From assembly GCA_039545275.1 (NCBI GenBank), contig BCHS01000001.1, forward strand, positions 1,628,853-1,692,852: a stretch of DNA of 64,000 nt, in the 5' to 3' direction. Numbering within the stretch: position 1 is the stretch's first letter; each line of letters starts with the position of its first letter. The position numbers were made by a program, and so were the translations under genes. Source of the stretch: Pseudomicrostroma phylloplanum. Lineage: Eukaryota > Basidiomycota > Exobasidiomycetes > Microstromatales. The notes under the pieces are model-generated. The model was not told where the DNA came from and made no database searches. It saw only the letters and a list, made by a program, of their open reading frames with translations. This document shows, piece after piece, positions 37,526 to 48,296 of the stretch.

Positions 37526-38992
37526 ATGTCTCGCCAACTTCTCTCTACCTTCCAGCGAGGCATACCTTCATTCCTCTTCCTTCTCTTGTCGCTGCTGTCG
37601 TACTCTACCTGCGTCTTCTCTAACGCCTCGAAGCCGGCCGACTTTCTGGTCAAAGGCGACTCCCTGCCAGGCGTCAGCTCGCATATCGGGATTGTTGGTG
37701 ATAGCTGGGCAGGCAAGGTGCCCATCTCATCGGACGACTGTCGTTCTCTCTTCTTCTGGCTATGGCCGCCTTCGGGAGGAGAAGGTGATGATACTCTGAC
37801 GATCTGGCTTCAGGGCGGACCAGGTGCAAGTGGCCTCAAGGGTCTCCTGCAAGAGATGGGCCCTTTCGTCCTTCCAGTGACCAACGACAACACCACTCGA
37901 GTCCTACGTAACGAGTATTCCTTTGCTACAGCTGGATGGTTGCTAGTCGTAGATCAGCCTGCGGGCGTGGGCCTGAGTGATGGTCCAGCAAAGGCCCAGA
38001 GTGAAGCCGACGTAGCACAAGACTTTACCAGCTGGCTTCTCAATCTGATGGAGATCTTCCCCGAGCTCAAGTCGAAGAAGATCACCATCGTAGGCGAGTC
38101 CTACGGCAGTCAATATGCCTTTCACATTTCGGACCACATCTTACAGACTACAGACTTGCAGTTGACAGGTCTCGGCATCATCAGCGGTATTCTGACCAAT
38201 CGAAAGCTACAGCAGGAGGCGCCTCTATACGAGTGGGCGGTCAAGCGGCAATCTGATCTCTACCTGAGCGACGCGACAATGTCAGATATCAAGACCGAAG
38301 CCACCAGCGACGGGATTGCCACCTTCGTGACGGACCATCTTCACTACCCTCCTCAAGGCCCTATCACAGCTCCCATCACCTTACCAGACTCTCACAGCTA
38401 CCTAACTGCTATTGCCGAAGCCGTCTCACAGAAGGACAGCAAAGGATGTCTCAACATCTACAACATCATGGACCAGTGCCCTCTTCCCACCTTTGATCCT
38501 CTCGGCAATCCTCCCAGCAATTTCACCGTGCGGCGTACAACAGCTGACAATTGGATCAACAACACGCCAGGGTTTAGCGAGGCGATCCATGTTGGCAACG
38601 CTACCTGGCGGTTCTACCACTCCCAGTCGCCCTTTGTCGGCGGCTCAGACGAGTCTCCGTTCCCAATGGAGACGGATCTGTTCAGCAGGGTGGTCGAGCG
38701 GATGGAGAGGGTGGTCATCTCGGCTGGGCTGGACGATATGGCTCTCACGGCTCTTGGTACACAGCTGGCGATCCAGTCTGCTACGTGGAGAGGGATGCAG
38801 GGCTTCCAGACTGCCGACAACAAGACGCTGAAGGCCATGGGGGGCGAGGATCACGGAACTTATCACACTGAGGGAAAGGTGACACTGGCTTTGGTGAAAG
38901 ACGCGGGGCATGAGATCCCGATGTATCAGCCCGAGGTAGCGCTGAAGCTGCATCGCTTCCTCCTGGGTCAGATCGATGACCTTGACTGCTAG
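37526..38992 (+). CDS. Secreted serine carboxypeptidase (family S10)
   Basis: 488 residues, single exon, with a signal peptide (FLFLLLSLLSYSTCVFS). Serine carboxypeptidases remove C-terminal residues in vacuole or outside the cell. Core motifs are present but divergent: oxyanion strand WLQGGPGASG (usually NGGPGCSS), VDQPAGVGLS, nucleophile elbow VGESYGSQYAF, GLDDMALTALGTQ around the expected Asp, and AGHEIPMYQPEVAL with the catalytic His. The Asp segment and the missing Cys in the oxyanion loop place it outside the canonical CPY-type group, nearer fungal S10 paralogues such as Kex1- or CpdS-like proteins. No C-terminal membrane anchor is visible. Several Asn-x-Ser/Thr sites fit a secreted glycoprotein. 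Confidence 0.86.
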   Translation: MSRQLLSTFQRGIPSFLFLLLSLLSYSTCVFSNASKPADFLVKGDSLPGVSSHIGIVGDSWAGKVPISSDDCRSLFFWLWPPSGGEGDDTLTIWLQGGPGASGLKGLLQEMGPFVLPVTNDNTTRVLRNEYSFATAGWLLVVDQPAGVGLSDGPAKAQSEADVAQDFTSWLLNLMEIFPELKSKKITIVGESYGSQYAFHISDHILQTTDLQLTGLGIISGILTNRKLQQEAPLYEWAVKRQSDLYLSDATMSDIKTEATSDGIATFVTDHLHYPPQGPITAPITLPDSHSYLTAIAEAVSQKDSKGCLNIYNIMDQCPLPTFDPLGNPPSNFTVRRTTADNWINNTPGFSEAIHVGNATWRFYHSQSPFVGGSDESPFPMETDLFSRVVERMERVVISAGLDDMALTALGTQLAIQSATWRGMQGFQTADNKTLKAMGGEDHGTYHTEGKVTLALVKDAGHEIPMYQPEVALKLHRFLLGQIDDLDC

Positions 38993-39411
38993 CGCGGCGA
39001 CGCGGCAAGGGACCCAGGCTGAGGCATAACGACGAAGCACTTTCGGCCCTTGCACCGTCTCGCTTCACGTCATTGCTCTCCAATCCACTTTCGTATTCGT
39101 GTACCATGTCAGAGCTTTTGTCCGAGTATCTTCCTCGCAAGTTGGCCTGGCAATAGCCAAGTCTCTCCTGTCTTGGCCCGTCGTTCGCCCTTTCCGCTTG
39201 TGCGTGGCCTGTGCTCTGCAGCACTTTCATGGCCCACTTCTTCCTCCCTTCCTGACGATTATTCCTCGTGCCCCTTCCCTCTGTTCAAGCGCCTCTTACC
39301 TCTGCCACCATACGTGCTGTCAGTAGAATTCAGGCTCTCTCATTGGCAGTGCGGCTTGCCCCTACCCGTCAGCCTCGTCTTCCGCCCCTCTCAGTAGGAC
39401 AGACAGGAAGA
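38993..39411. other. Intergenic: carboxypeptidase 3' flank and TatD promoter
   Basis: 419 bases between genes on the same strand. The second half is C/T-rich. The TatD frame stays open upstream to 39268 but without an ATG. No gene supported. Confidence 0.45.
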
Positions 39412-40583
39412 ATGGCCTCCTCCAGCTCCTCAGCAGCGGCAGCAGCCACTGACAGTCTTCCGCACTTCATCGACATCGGAGTGAACCTCGGCGACTCGAT
39501 GTTCCGCGGGGTGTACAATGGCAAAGCTTCACACGGAGACGATCTCCAGAGAGTGCTCGCGAGGGCGCGCAGTGCGGGCGTGGTGAAGCAGATCGTCACG
39601 GGTGGCAGTCTGGCTGAGAGCAAGGAGGCGCTGGGAATCTGTGAGGGAGAGGAGGACCTGCTCTGTACGATTGGATGCCACCCTACTCGCTCTACTGAAT
39701 TTGAGAAGTATGGGCAAGGGCCAGAAGCATATTTGCAGGCTCTTTCACAGCTCATCGAGGAGCACTCTATCGTGGCCCAGGGCAAGGGCAAAGGAAAGGC
39801 GGTAGCGGTGGGGGAGTGCGGGCTTGGTAAGTCCACGCAGTCGGATACAGAGACGGCTATACCTGTGCTGAAGTCTTCTACCGCATCGTCGTCTCTGTAG
39901 ATTACGACCGGCTGCACTTCTGTCCAGCCGACGTACAGAAGAAATACTTTGACTGGCAGCTCTCCCTGGCGGTCAAGCATCGCCTGCCGCTCTTCCTGCA
40001 CAGTCGAGCGGCAGCAAGCGACTTCCATTCGATTCTGCAAGCTAGGATGGCAGAGCTCACTTCGGCTCTATCAGAAGGCGCCTCGACTTCTCCTACCTTA
40101 CCAGGCCACCTGACAGAAAGTGAAGGTAGTTCGCCCGTCTCACCGGCGCTCCGGGTCGGGGTGGTGCACAGCTTCACCGGCTCGCTAGAAGAGATGCAGC
40201 AGCTCGTCTCCCTCGGCCTCTTCATCGGTCTCAACGGCTGCTCTCTCAAGACAGAAGAGAACCTCGCGGTAGTCAAGGCCATCCCTCTCAGTCGTCTCAT
40301 GCTCGAGACGGACGCTCCGTGGTGCGACTTGCGACCTACCCACGCTTCGGCAAAGTACGTCAAGGCCGCCCTCGATGGGCCTGCCGGAGAGCAACTCAAG
40401 CCCCTGTATTCCCCGCCGACGGCCAAGAAGGAGAAGCACGATCCGGAGAAGATGGTCAAGGGGAGGAATGAGCCGTGTGCGATTGGGCAGGTGGCAGCAG
40501 TTGTTGCGGGAGTGAAAGGACTGGATGTGGCAGATGTGGCTGCAGTTGCAGAGAGGAACACACGGTGGCTCTTTGGTCTGTAA
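39412..40583 (+). CDS. TatD-type metal-dependent deoxyribonuclease (TATDN1-like)
   Basis: Two exons, 39412..39826 and 39901..40583, 365 residues. The N-terminal FIDIGVNLGDSMFRGVYNGK is diagnostic of the eukaryotic TATDN1/YBL055C group. Further TIM-barrel metal-site motifs are CTIGCHPTR, the split AVGECGLG/DYDRLHF across the intron, LPLFLHSR, GVVHSFTGS and LMLETDAPWC. These enzymes are 3'-5' exo- or endonucleases linked to DNA repair and, in yeast, apoptotic DNA degradation. The intron (74 bases, GTAAGT donor) is placed exactly at the conserved GECGLDYDR block, which fixes the model. A linker between the FLHSR and VVHSFTG blocks is longer than usual (about 45 residues, Ser/Thr-rich). Confidence 0.9.
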
Positions 40584-40654
40584 AGCCGGTCTGTCCCGTA
40601 GCTTATGTGATGCACACTATAGTACAATTAAGTTGCAGCATACCCTTGCGGTAG

Positions 40655-41976
40655 TCACTCCTTCCAGCCCACCCATATCACGTAACCTCTCTCCATTCCC
40701 CTCATCTGCTCAACATCAACGCTCCAGATCCTCCATCCACCCTCCCTCTTCGACCACCCCTCCATAAACTCCCTCATCGCCTCCTCCGACCTCAACTCCA
40801 CAAGCAAGAGGACCACCGTATGTCCCTTGAGAGTGAATAGATCGATGGTATCCAGGAGCGGCTCGAAAAGGGATGGGTTGAAGATGCAGTCCACCGCTAT
40901 CAATAAGTCAGGATGCCCCGTGAGCGAGGCAGGGAGGAGGGAGCGACGTAGCGCTTCGCTTCCGCCTGCGTAGGAGGTGGAGGAGCGCAGCAGACTCGAG
41001 GCGTGCAGCCAGTCGAGAGGGAGAGAGGTGAGGGTGATCTCCTCGGAGTTGCCTGTGGGGGTTGGCAACTTGTTGTCCAAGTTACGGCGGAGCAGAGGTA
41101 GCAGCTCCTCAAGGTCCGTCGCGGTCCAGTGTAGACCCTTTGCGAGGCCGCGAGTCTGTAGGAAGGGCAGGAGGATAGCAGGCAATACACCTGTGCCAGC
41201 CCCGAGCTCCAAGATGTGGACTTTGTCATCGTCTTTGCCACCTTGTCGGCGCAAGAGAGCTTTCCTGCTCAGGAGCGACGGAGGCTCATCGCCCCGCTGC
41301 GGACGATGGATCTGTCTCGCGAGACAGGCCGCAAGGTAGAGCGAGGACCTCCAGATGACACTACCTGTGTCGCCCGCATTGGAGCGCAGTGAGGTCGAGT
41401 CCTGGTACAGCAGTGTGCTGACAGTCGTGTCGCCTGCATTGGGGGAGGCAGTCTTGCTGCCTTTGCTGCCCGTCGTCGTTGTCGCCTGCCCCTGCTTCTT
41501 TGCGCCTCGGCTGACCTTGCTGGCGGGGTCTTTGCGCGACTTTGCAGATGAGCTGGTCGAAGCGCCGCCGCTGCTGCTGCTGCTACTGCTGCTCACTTCG
41601 GGCGGATCGTTCTTGTCAAGGTCAAAGGTGATGGCCAGTGCGTCGTGCTTGGAATCTACTTGGCCCAGACCATACCGACCGGCGAGAGCGGGAGTGAGGG
41701 TGTATAGAAGAAAGATCTGCAGCCAGTGCAAGGATCGAGGGTGAGCAATTCTCAAGACCAAGTTTTGATGTGCAGTGCTTCTGCCCAAGCCCTGCGGCTC
41801 ACCTCTTCATCCGCGTCCGTCACCCTCCTTGCTCCCGGGCTGAGCTGGATCAGGTCATTGGGCAGCACAGGCACCTCTTGTTCCTGAGCCTCGCTATAGT
41901 CATCTTCGTCAGCAGCCTGCGATGCTTGCGTGCGAATTGAATCGTGCAATCCTGCTGAGTGCAGGGTAGAGCCCAT
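40655..41976 (-). CDS. Protein-lysine methyltransferase, Rkm5/METTL21-like
   Basis: Two exons, 41976..41803 and 41716..40655, encode 411 residues. The SAM-binding Rossmann signature is HILELGAGTGVLPAILLPFL (motif I), with WTATDLEELLPLLRRNLDNK (motif II), DLLIAVDCIFNPSLFEPLL (post I) and GHTVVLLLVELRSEEAMREF. GSVIWRSSLYLAACL ahead of motif I is the family-16 methyltransferase lead-in. The N-terminal IFLLYT...GRYGLGQVDSK resembles ribosomal-protein Lys methyltransferase Rkm5 from memory; Efm6 and METTL21 relatives are alternatives. A Ser/Lys-rich insert (about residues 90-150) separates these parts. The substrate is inferred, not shown. The tail of the gene lies 72 bases from the TatD gene stop, convergent. 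Confidence 0.8.
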
Positions 41977-42604
41977 TCAGCAGCGTCGATCGATCGCTTG
42001 ATCCCTGGCTGGCTCACTATCGTCAAAAATTGCCTCGTGGTGAATAGCCTTCGGTTGCGGCGTCCTTCTTGTCCGTCCGTGTCCGGCGAAATTATTCGAG
42101 AGCAACAGAGTCGACACTTGTTCCTGTGCCTTGCTTGGCTGCCCTGAGAGTGACGTCGCGTGGCGTGGCTTCGACCGCATGGCGTTTTGATCTCCGCTAT
42201 CGTTGGACCCGCGATCGAAGGCGGGAGGAGCCGGAGGCGGACAGGCAGACAAGTCGCCTAAGCACTTTCTGCCTCGCCCTCGCCCTCGCGGCTACGCATC
42301 GCCCACTGCTGCACGCTGATCCCCTGGCCGCCTCTAGTGGTGCGTGGTGCCCCGTCGCACGCAGCCGCGCCTCGCCTGGCCTGGATCCGCCTCGCTTCCC
42401 TACGGCTGCCTGCCTGGCCCCTTTCCTTGGCCCGCCCGCCGTCCGCCCGCTCGCACGCACGCTCACCCGCACCCTTCCCCTCGCTCTTCTTCCCGTTGAC
42501 TTTCCACCAGGGCCTCACCTCTTCCCCCAACTGCCATCTCCCCTACCCTCCCCCCTCCCCCTCCCATCTTCCCCCCCTCCTTCCCCCCCTCCAGCTCTCC
42601 CAAA
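41977..42604. promoter_or_regulatory. Divergent promoter region with a long pyrimidine tract
   Basis: 628 bases between the methyltransferase start (minus) and the glycosidase start (plus). The part next to the glycosidase ATG, 42470-42600, is almost only C and T with CCCTCC-type units. It could be leader, a nuclease-sensitive promoter element or the 3' end of a leader intron (CCTCCAG at 42587-42593). Confidence 0.55.
42529..42597 (+). repeat. C-rich polypyrimidine tract
   Basis: Nearly unbroken C/T run with repeated CCCCTCC units ending a few bases before the ATG at 42605. Confidence 0.8.
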
Positions 42605-45600
42605 ATGGCTTCTCGCCTTCGTCAGGCCTTTGCCAGCGCTGGGAAGGCCGATCAGGCCAATAGCCAATCGGACGAGCCTGCAGGCGGCAGGACCACCCCA
42701 ACCCCAACCCTCTCCAACAATGCCGCTGACGATAGCACAGAGGGCGCAGACGACACTTTTGACACTGCCAACTCCAACACTACCACAGTAGGAGCCGCCG
42801 TAGAAGGACTCAGCCTCGATATCCCTGGCGCGGGAAGGAATGGACCTGATGGAGTGCCCAAGAAGAAGAAGAGCTTCGGTGAGTGCTGCGCTGCTGCGAG
42901 ATGATAGCGGAGATTCCGAGGCGATAGTGGCATCGGCTGATGCTGCAACGGCCAACTCCCTCTCTCTCTTACCCTGCTTCGTCGCTCCACCTATATACCC
43001 TCCTATCAGCCAACAGCAGGAGCTTCACACCTACTGTGAGTTACTGCGACATCGCTCGCTCTGCTATCCCCTCTGCGCCGAAGGCTGACACCCATCCCTT
43101 TCCTTCCAACCTAATAGCCCACCAATGGCTCAGGCTACCGACCTCGAGCTCAGAGTCGCAGCAGCTACATGTCAGGCTACAACTCTCCTCACCAGAAGCA
43201 ATCCGACGGCGGCAATACCGACCACGACTCGACACACCGACATGGCAAGACTGTCTCCATGGACGAAGCCTTTGAGAAGCTGCACACTTCTTCGAAATGG
43301 GAGACAAAGGAGGAGAAGAGGCTCAAGGAGGACGAGCACAAGCTGCGCTACTGGAGGCGATGGGGACCTTATCTGAGCGAGAGGCAATGGGTGAGTCCAA
43401 GGCACTTGTCCAAGCTCCGAGAGGAGCTACAGCGACTGACCAACCTTTCCTCTTCCGCGTATTGCAGTCGACGGTGAGAGAGGACTACAGTGCAGACGGT
43501 GACCCGTGGAACCACTTCCCTCACGAGATGGCCCGAAGCAGGACCTATCGATGGGGAGAAGACGGTATCGGTGGTCTCAGTGACAATCACTGCCGCATGG
43601 CTTTCAGCTTGGCCTTTTGGAACGGCAAGGACAGGATGCTCAAGGAGCGCCTCTTCGGTCTGGCCAACAACCAAGGCAACCACGGCGAGGACGTCAAGGA
43701 GCTCTACTACTACCTAGACAACACCCCCTCGCACTCGTACATGAAGATGCTGTACAAGTACCCTCAGACTGCCTACCCTTACGAGCAACTCGTCCGCGAG
43801 TCTCAAAACCGTGGTCGAGATGTCACCGAATTCGAGATCACTGATACCGATCTATTTGATGACAACAAGTACTGGGACATCTTCATCGAGTATGCCAAGG
43901 ACGACGAGGACGAAAACGCCATCTCTGTCCGTATCAGTGCCTACAACCGCGGTCCCGAGCCAGCCGACCTTCACATTATTCCACAGCTCTTCTTCAAGAA
44001 CTACTGGTTCTGGCCCAAGGAGACGCCTGAGAAACCAACTCTGCGTCAAGTGGGTGAGGGTATCATTCAAGCCGACCACGAAGAGATGGGCCGAAAGTAC
44101 ATGTACTGCTCGCCCAGTCCCGCTCCGAGTGCCCCCGCTCCCAAGCGTGGCCAGCCCATTCCCGAGCCTGTCTCACAGGATGAGGTTGTGCCCGACTTGC
44201 TCTTCACCGAGAATGAGACCAACTTTGAGCGTCTCTACAACGGCAAGAACATCAACAAGTATGCCAAGGATGGTTTCCACGACCACCTCATCCCCAACCA
44301 TCGTCTCGAGCACGATCGCCCGCAACTCGTTCGAAAAACTCGCGCGGTGAAGCGTCAAGTCGTCAAGACGGTGAGACGACCTGGCAATCTCACCAAGACT
44401 TCGACTACCGCCAAGGCAGGATCAGCCCCTGACAACCCAGCGGTGGTAGAGATGGAGGACAGTGAGCATCAATGGGTCGAGGAGGAAATTGTTGAGGAGG
44501 TCGACGACGTGGAAGAGTACTTTGAACAGCCGACGAGCACAGCGCCAACGCGAGACTATGTCAACCCAGACAAGGTCGGCACCAAGGCAGGAGCTCACTA
44601 CTTCTTTGAGCAAGTACCAGCTTACGGAGGCTGCGCAGTCGTCAGGATGAAGCTGACCTCAAAGACGCCAGAGGAAGACCCTTCGATCGACGATGACGAG
44701 CAATTTGATGATCTCGTAGAGGAGCGTCGATCCGAGGCCGATGAGTTCTACGCTCGGGTGGCCAGTGGCTCCATGTCCGATGACATGAAGAACATCATGA
44801 GGCAAGCTCTTGCCGGTATGCTCTGGAACAAGCAGTACTACTGCTTCATCCTATCTGAGTGGCTAGCCGGAGACCCGGGTCAGCCCCCTGTTCCCTCCAA
44901 CCGCAAGTGGATCCGGAACACAGACTGGAAGCACTTGCACATGGAGGACATCTTGTCGATGCCGGACAAGTGGGAGTACCCTTTCCCTTGTGTTTGGGAC
45001 ACTGCTTTCCACTGCATCCCTCTGGCCATGGTCGACCCTTGGTTTGCCAAGAAGCAGCTCGACCTCTTTACTCGAGAATGGTACATGAAGCCCGACGGAT
45101 CGTTGCCATCGTATGAGTGGAACTTCGGAGACGTCAACCCTCCCGTGCACGCCTGGGCCGTGTTCCGAGTGTTCAAGATCGAGAGGAAAATGTACGGCCG
45201 TGAGGACCTGGACTTCCTGGAGCGAGTCTTCCAGAAGCTGCTCTTGTGCTTCACTCAGTTCGTCAATAAGTTCGAAAACGGTTTCCTCGGTCTGGACAAC
45301 ATCGCCCCCTTCAACCGATCCGAGTCTCTGCCGGTTCCCGGAACTCTGAGACAGATCGATGGTCTGAGCTGGATGGCCTTCTTCAGTCTACAGATGCTGA
45401 ACATGTCTCTGGAGCTTGCCAAGCACAACAAGAACTACGAGGCTATGGCTAGCAAGTTCTTTGAGCACTTCATCTGGCTCAGCGAGTCTATCAACCCCAG
45501 CCCCGACAGTGAAGACGTCAGCTGCTGGGACGATGAGGACGGCTTCTACTATGACACCCTGCAGCACGGCAACCGTGACGCTCAAATCATCAAGGTACGC

Positions 45601-46497
45601 TCCCTCGTTGGACTCATGTCGCTCTTCCCCGTCTTGGCCATCGAGCCTTGGGTGTTCAAGCGCTTCCCGAGCTTCGCTGCCCGCTTCCAGTGGTTCGTGC
45701 AGAACAGGCCTGCCCTAGCTGTGCGAAACGTCATGACCACTGGCGGAAAGAGGGAGCGACGACTGTTGAGCGTGGTGAGCAAGGAGCGTCTGGAGCGTAT
45801 CCTGCGCCGCATGCTGGACGAGACCGAGTTCCTATCCAGTTACGGTGTCCGCTCTCTGTCCAAGGTGCACCAATCTGAGCCCTTCAAGGCCTTTGGAGAC
45901 GAGTACAGCGTCGAGTACTGGCCTGGAGACTCCCGCTCGCCCATGTTCGGTGGAAACTCAAACTGGCGAGGTCCCATCTGGGTGGCACCCAACTTGCTCC
46001 TCATCGAGTCCCTACAGCGCTTCTACCAGTACTACGGCCCGGACGAGTTCAAAGTCGAGTGCCCCACTGGTTCGGGAGACTTTATGGACCTGGCACAAAT
46101 TGCAGAGGAGATGCAACATCGCATCATCTCCATGTTCACACGCGACTCAAAGGGCGTGCGAGCCTGCAACGGCGGTGTAGCCATGCTAGACCACGACCCT
46201 CACTTCCGTGATCTGGTCCAGTTCCACGAGTTCTTCCACGCAGACACGGGTGCTGGACTTGGTGCCAGCCACCAGTGTGGCTGGACAGGATGTGTGGCAG
46301 CCATGATCTTGCAAAGTGGGCTGACGTACGGTGCTCGTACGCCTAGGACGCCGAGGAGTACTGCGGCACACTACTTTGATGAGCACTTGACGGATGCTGA
46401 TAACAAGAGTGATGCGGGAAGCGTCAGCGTTGGATTGGGACCACAATGGTCGCACAGCGCTGGCATCTCCAGGCCGCCTTCCCCCGATGAGCTCTAA
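42605..46497 (+). CDS. MGH1/GH63-like glycoside hydrolase
   Basis: Four exons, 42605..42878, 43010..43035, 43118..43390 and 43468..46497, encode 1200 residues. After a disordered start, the sequence STVREDYSADGDPWNHFPHEMARSR opens the N-terminal domain. GGLSDNHCRMAFSLAFWNGKD, RLFGLANNQGNHGEDVKE and YYYLDNTPSHSYMK follow. The (alpha/alpha)6 catalytic part has GMLWNKQYYCF, FPCVWDTAFHCIPLAMVDPWFAKKQ and SYEWNFGDVNPPVHAWAVF. This fits the cytosolic fungal proteins assigned to the MGH1-like/GH63 clan. The substrate (mannosylglycerate, oligosaccharide or other) is not predictable. There is no signal peptide, unlike ER glucosidase I. The 26-base exon 2 is inferred from splice signals and frame. An alternative single intron, 42879..43134, is also in frame. 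Confidence 0.85.
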
Positions 46498-46862
46498 GTG
46501 AGCGAGTGGGGTTTGGGGCCAAAAGGCCGGCGGGCCGGTGGGCCGGCGGAAGGACAGAAGGAGGGTCCGCAAGGAGTTTTACAGTGGCAATGGCAAAGGA
46601 GGAGCGCGATGAGTCGCTCCTTGTTTTTAGATGCTAGAATCATTTCGTTTCTTTTTCCAGTGGAATTCATATCGCTTAGAATATGCACAAGTACATCCGT
46701 TGATCGAATCGGAAGTCGATCTGCCTTCTTTCGCAGTAGAGGGGCAGCTGTACAGGGCAGGGTATGCATTGCTTCTTGCTTGATGAGGCGCTTCGATCCA
46801 ATATGTGGGTATAGCTAAAAGTACAAGATGAGATACACGCAAGCACAGGCGTACCCTCTTGT
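46498..46862. other. Convergent 3' flanks with a GGCCGGCGG-rich stretch
   Basis: 365 bases between convergent stops. 46525-46549 holds three related GGCCGG units that could fold into a strong hairpin. No gene seen. Confidence 0.5.
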
Positions 46863-48296
46863 CTACCGTCCCCCCTCGTCTCTCTGCACTCCCATCCTCT
46901 CCACCATTCCCGGGTTTGTCGCTGCTGATCCCACCACCGGAGTCACTGTCGCCCCCACAGGCTTCTTGAAGAAGAACCCTCCCACCCCATCAAGCCTCCT
47001 CTGCTTCGGGTCACGCGCAGCAGATGCTAGCGCTTCCCTGCCTGTCGCCGTTTTCTTCCCGCCTGCTGCTCCTCCTCCTGCTCCTGCAGAAGTGGAGACA
47101 GAGGAGAGGTGCGGTGTCCAGTTTGCTTTGAGGAGACGGAGAGTGTAGCCCGCCCCAGACCGAGCGTGAGAAGGAGTGGGCAGGACATCCAGTACGTACA
47201 TGCCTGTATTCGAGGCAAAGGGGATCCGGCTGTCGCTTCCTAGCTCGCCTCCACCTCCTCCCGCAGACGAAGACGAGGGTGGGAGGACGGGGAAGAGCTT
47301 GAAGAAGGTGGAGATGAAGAGGCCGTGCGTGACGATTAGGATTGTTGGCGGGCCTTTGCGCTGTGGTGGTCGAGGTATGGAAGTGGGAGAGCGAGCTCTC
47401 TTCCTCTCCTTCGCAGGCTCGTCTCCTTCTGCCTCTTCTTCTCCGGATAGATCTTCTTCCTCCCTTTGTCCCACCGCCTCCTGCTCCTCCTCCCACATCC
47501 TCCCCATCTCCAGCGCCTTCCCAATCCAGACCCCACCCGCCCTCCTGACCCTACGCGCAAACTCCTCCCTCCCCTCCTGCTTAAGCCCTACAGGCGCTCG
47601 AGGCCAGCTAGGCCCTGCGTGCTGCCCGCGACGGGTGCATTCGAGGGGGCCGAAGGATTTTTCTTGGAGGTCGAGGGAGGCGCGCAGAGCGGGTGTGCAC
47701 GAGGAAGAGGAAGAGGACGAGGCAGAGGAGGGAGAGGAGTAGGAGGAGGTAGCAGAGGAGGGGGTATGTTCGCACAGCGCTGTGTGGATCAGAGTGGCTA
47801 GCCGGGTCGTGCGTCCTAGCGGGCTGTGCACGATGAGTCGTACGTCCATCTCCAAGTCCTCTTTCCCCCTTCCTTGTCCACCCTCGTCGGCAGCAGCACC
47901 CCTTGTCCTACCCTCAGCAAGCCACCCCGCCAACCTCCTCGCCTGCTCCTCACCCAGCGCAGTCAGTGGCGAATCCGTCGTGCCCTGCAAGAGGTGGGCT
48001 GCATTGGCCTCTGTCTGCGGGTGGCGGATGAGCACTACGCGAGCTCCTCCTCTGTAGGTTGGTCTGAGAGAGGACCTGGAGGGGGTTGAGAAGCTGCCTG
48101 CTGGAGGAGCTGGAGTAGGAGAAGCAGGGAAAGGAGCAGAAGAAGTTGGGCTGGGACCGGGCAAGGGAGGTGAGCCACTCTCTCCTTCTGCAGGTATGCA
48201 AGGGAGCGCTGCAGGTGAAGAAGGAGGGGTCGTCGAGGACGTTTGAGCTCCTACCAAAGGGGAGGCGGAGGAAGAAGAAGAAGCCGCTTCCTCCAT
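46863..48296 (-). CDS. Histidine-phosphatase superfamily protein (phosphoglycerate mutase-like)
   Basis: 477 residues, one exon. The catalytic core is RVVLIRHPQTEANAAHLLQGTTDSPLT; the canonical Arg-His-Gly is here Arg-His-Pro. IVHSPLGRTTRLATLI supplies the second Arg, LDLQEKSFGPLE the Glu, and LIVTHGLFISTFF the second His. All four catalytic residues are therefore present. It is a phosphatase rather than a mutase by overall pattern, similar to SixA/TIGAR-type or fungal PGM-like proteins. Insertions of Ser-rich (near residue 200) and Glu/Arg-rich sequence make it longer than typical 200-300-residue members. The C-terminal segment RLDGVGGFFFKKPVGATVTP looks like a conserved tail. Substrate unknown. 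Confidence 0.82.
   Translation of the reverse strand: MEEAASSSSSASPLVGAQTSSTTPPSSPAALPCIPAEGESGSPPLPGPSPTSSAPFPASPTPAPPAGSFSTPSRSSLRPTYRGGARVVLIRHPQTEANAAHLLQGTTDSPLTALGEEQARRLAGWLAEGRTRGAAADEGGQGRGKEDLEMDVRLIVHSPLGRTTRLATLIHTALCEHTPSSATSSYSSPSSASSSSSSSCTPALRASLDLQEKSFGPLECTRRGQHAGPSWPRAPVGLKQEGREEFARRVRRAGGVWIGKALEMGRMWEEEQEAVGQREEEDLSGEEEAEGDEPAKERKRARSPTSIPRPPQRKGPPTILIVTHGLFISTFFKLFPVLPPSSSSAGGGGGELGSDSRIPFASNTGMYVLDVLPTPSHARSGAGYTLRLLKANWTPHLSSVSTSAGAGGGAAGGKKTATGREALASAARDPKQRRLDGVGGFFFKKPVGATVTPVVGSAATNPGMVERMGVQRDEGGR

Noticed and set aside
33177..38992. Hydrolase gene cluster (PPN1, carboxylesterase, carboxypeptidase)
   Set aside because: Same strand and adjacent but with unrelated cellular locations and substrates; ordinary neighbours.
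42069..42791. 240-residue plus-strand frame over the GH63-like leader
   Set aside because: Pro/Leu/Ala-rich translation of the pyrimidine tract; overlaps the true gene in another frame.
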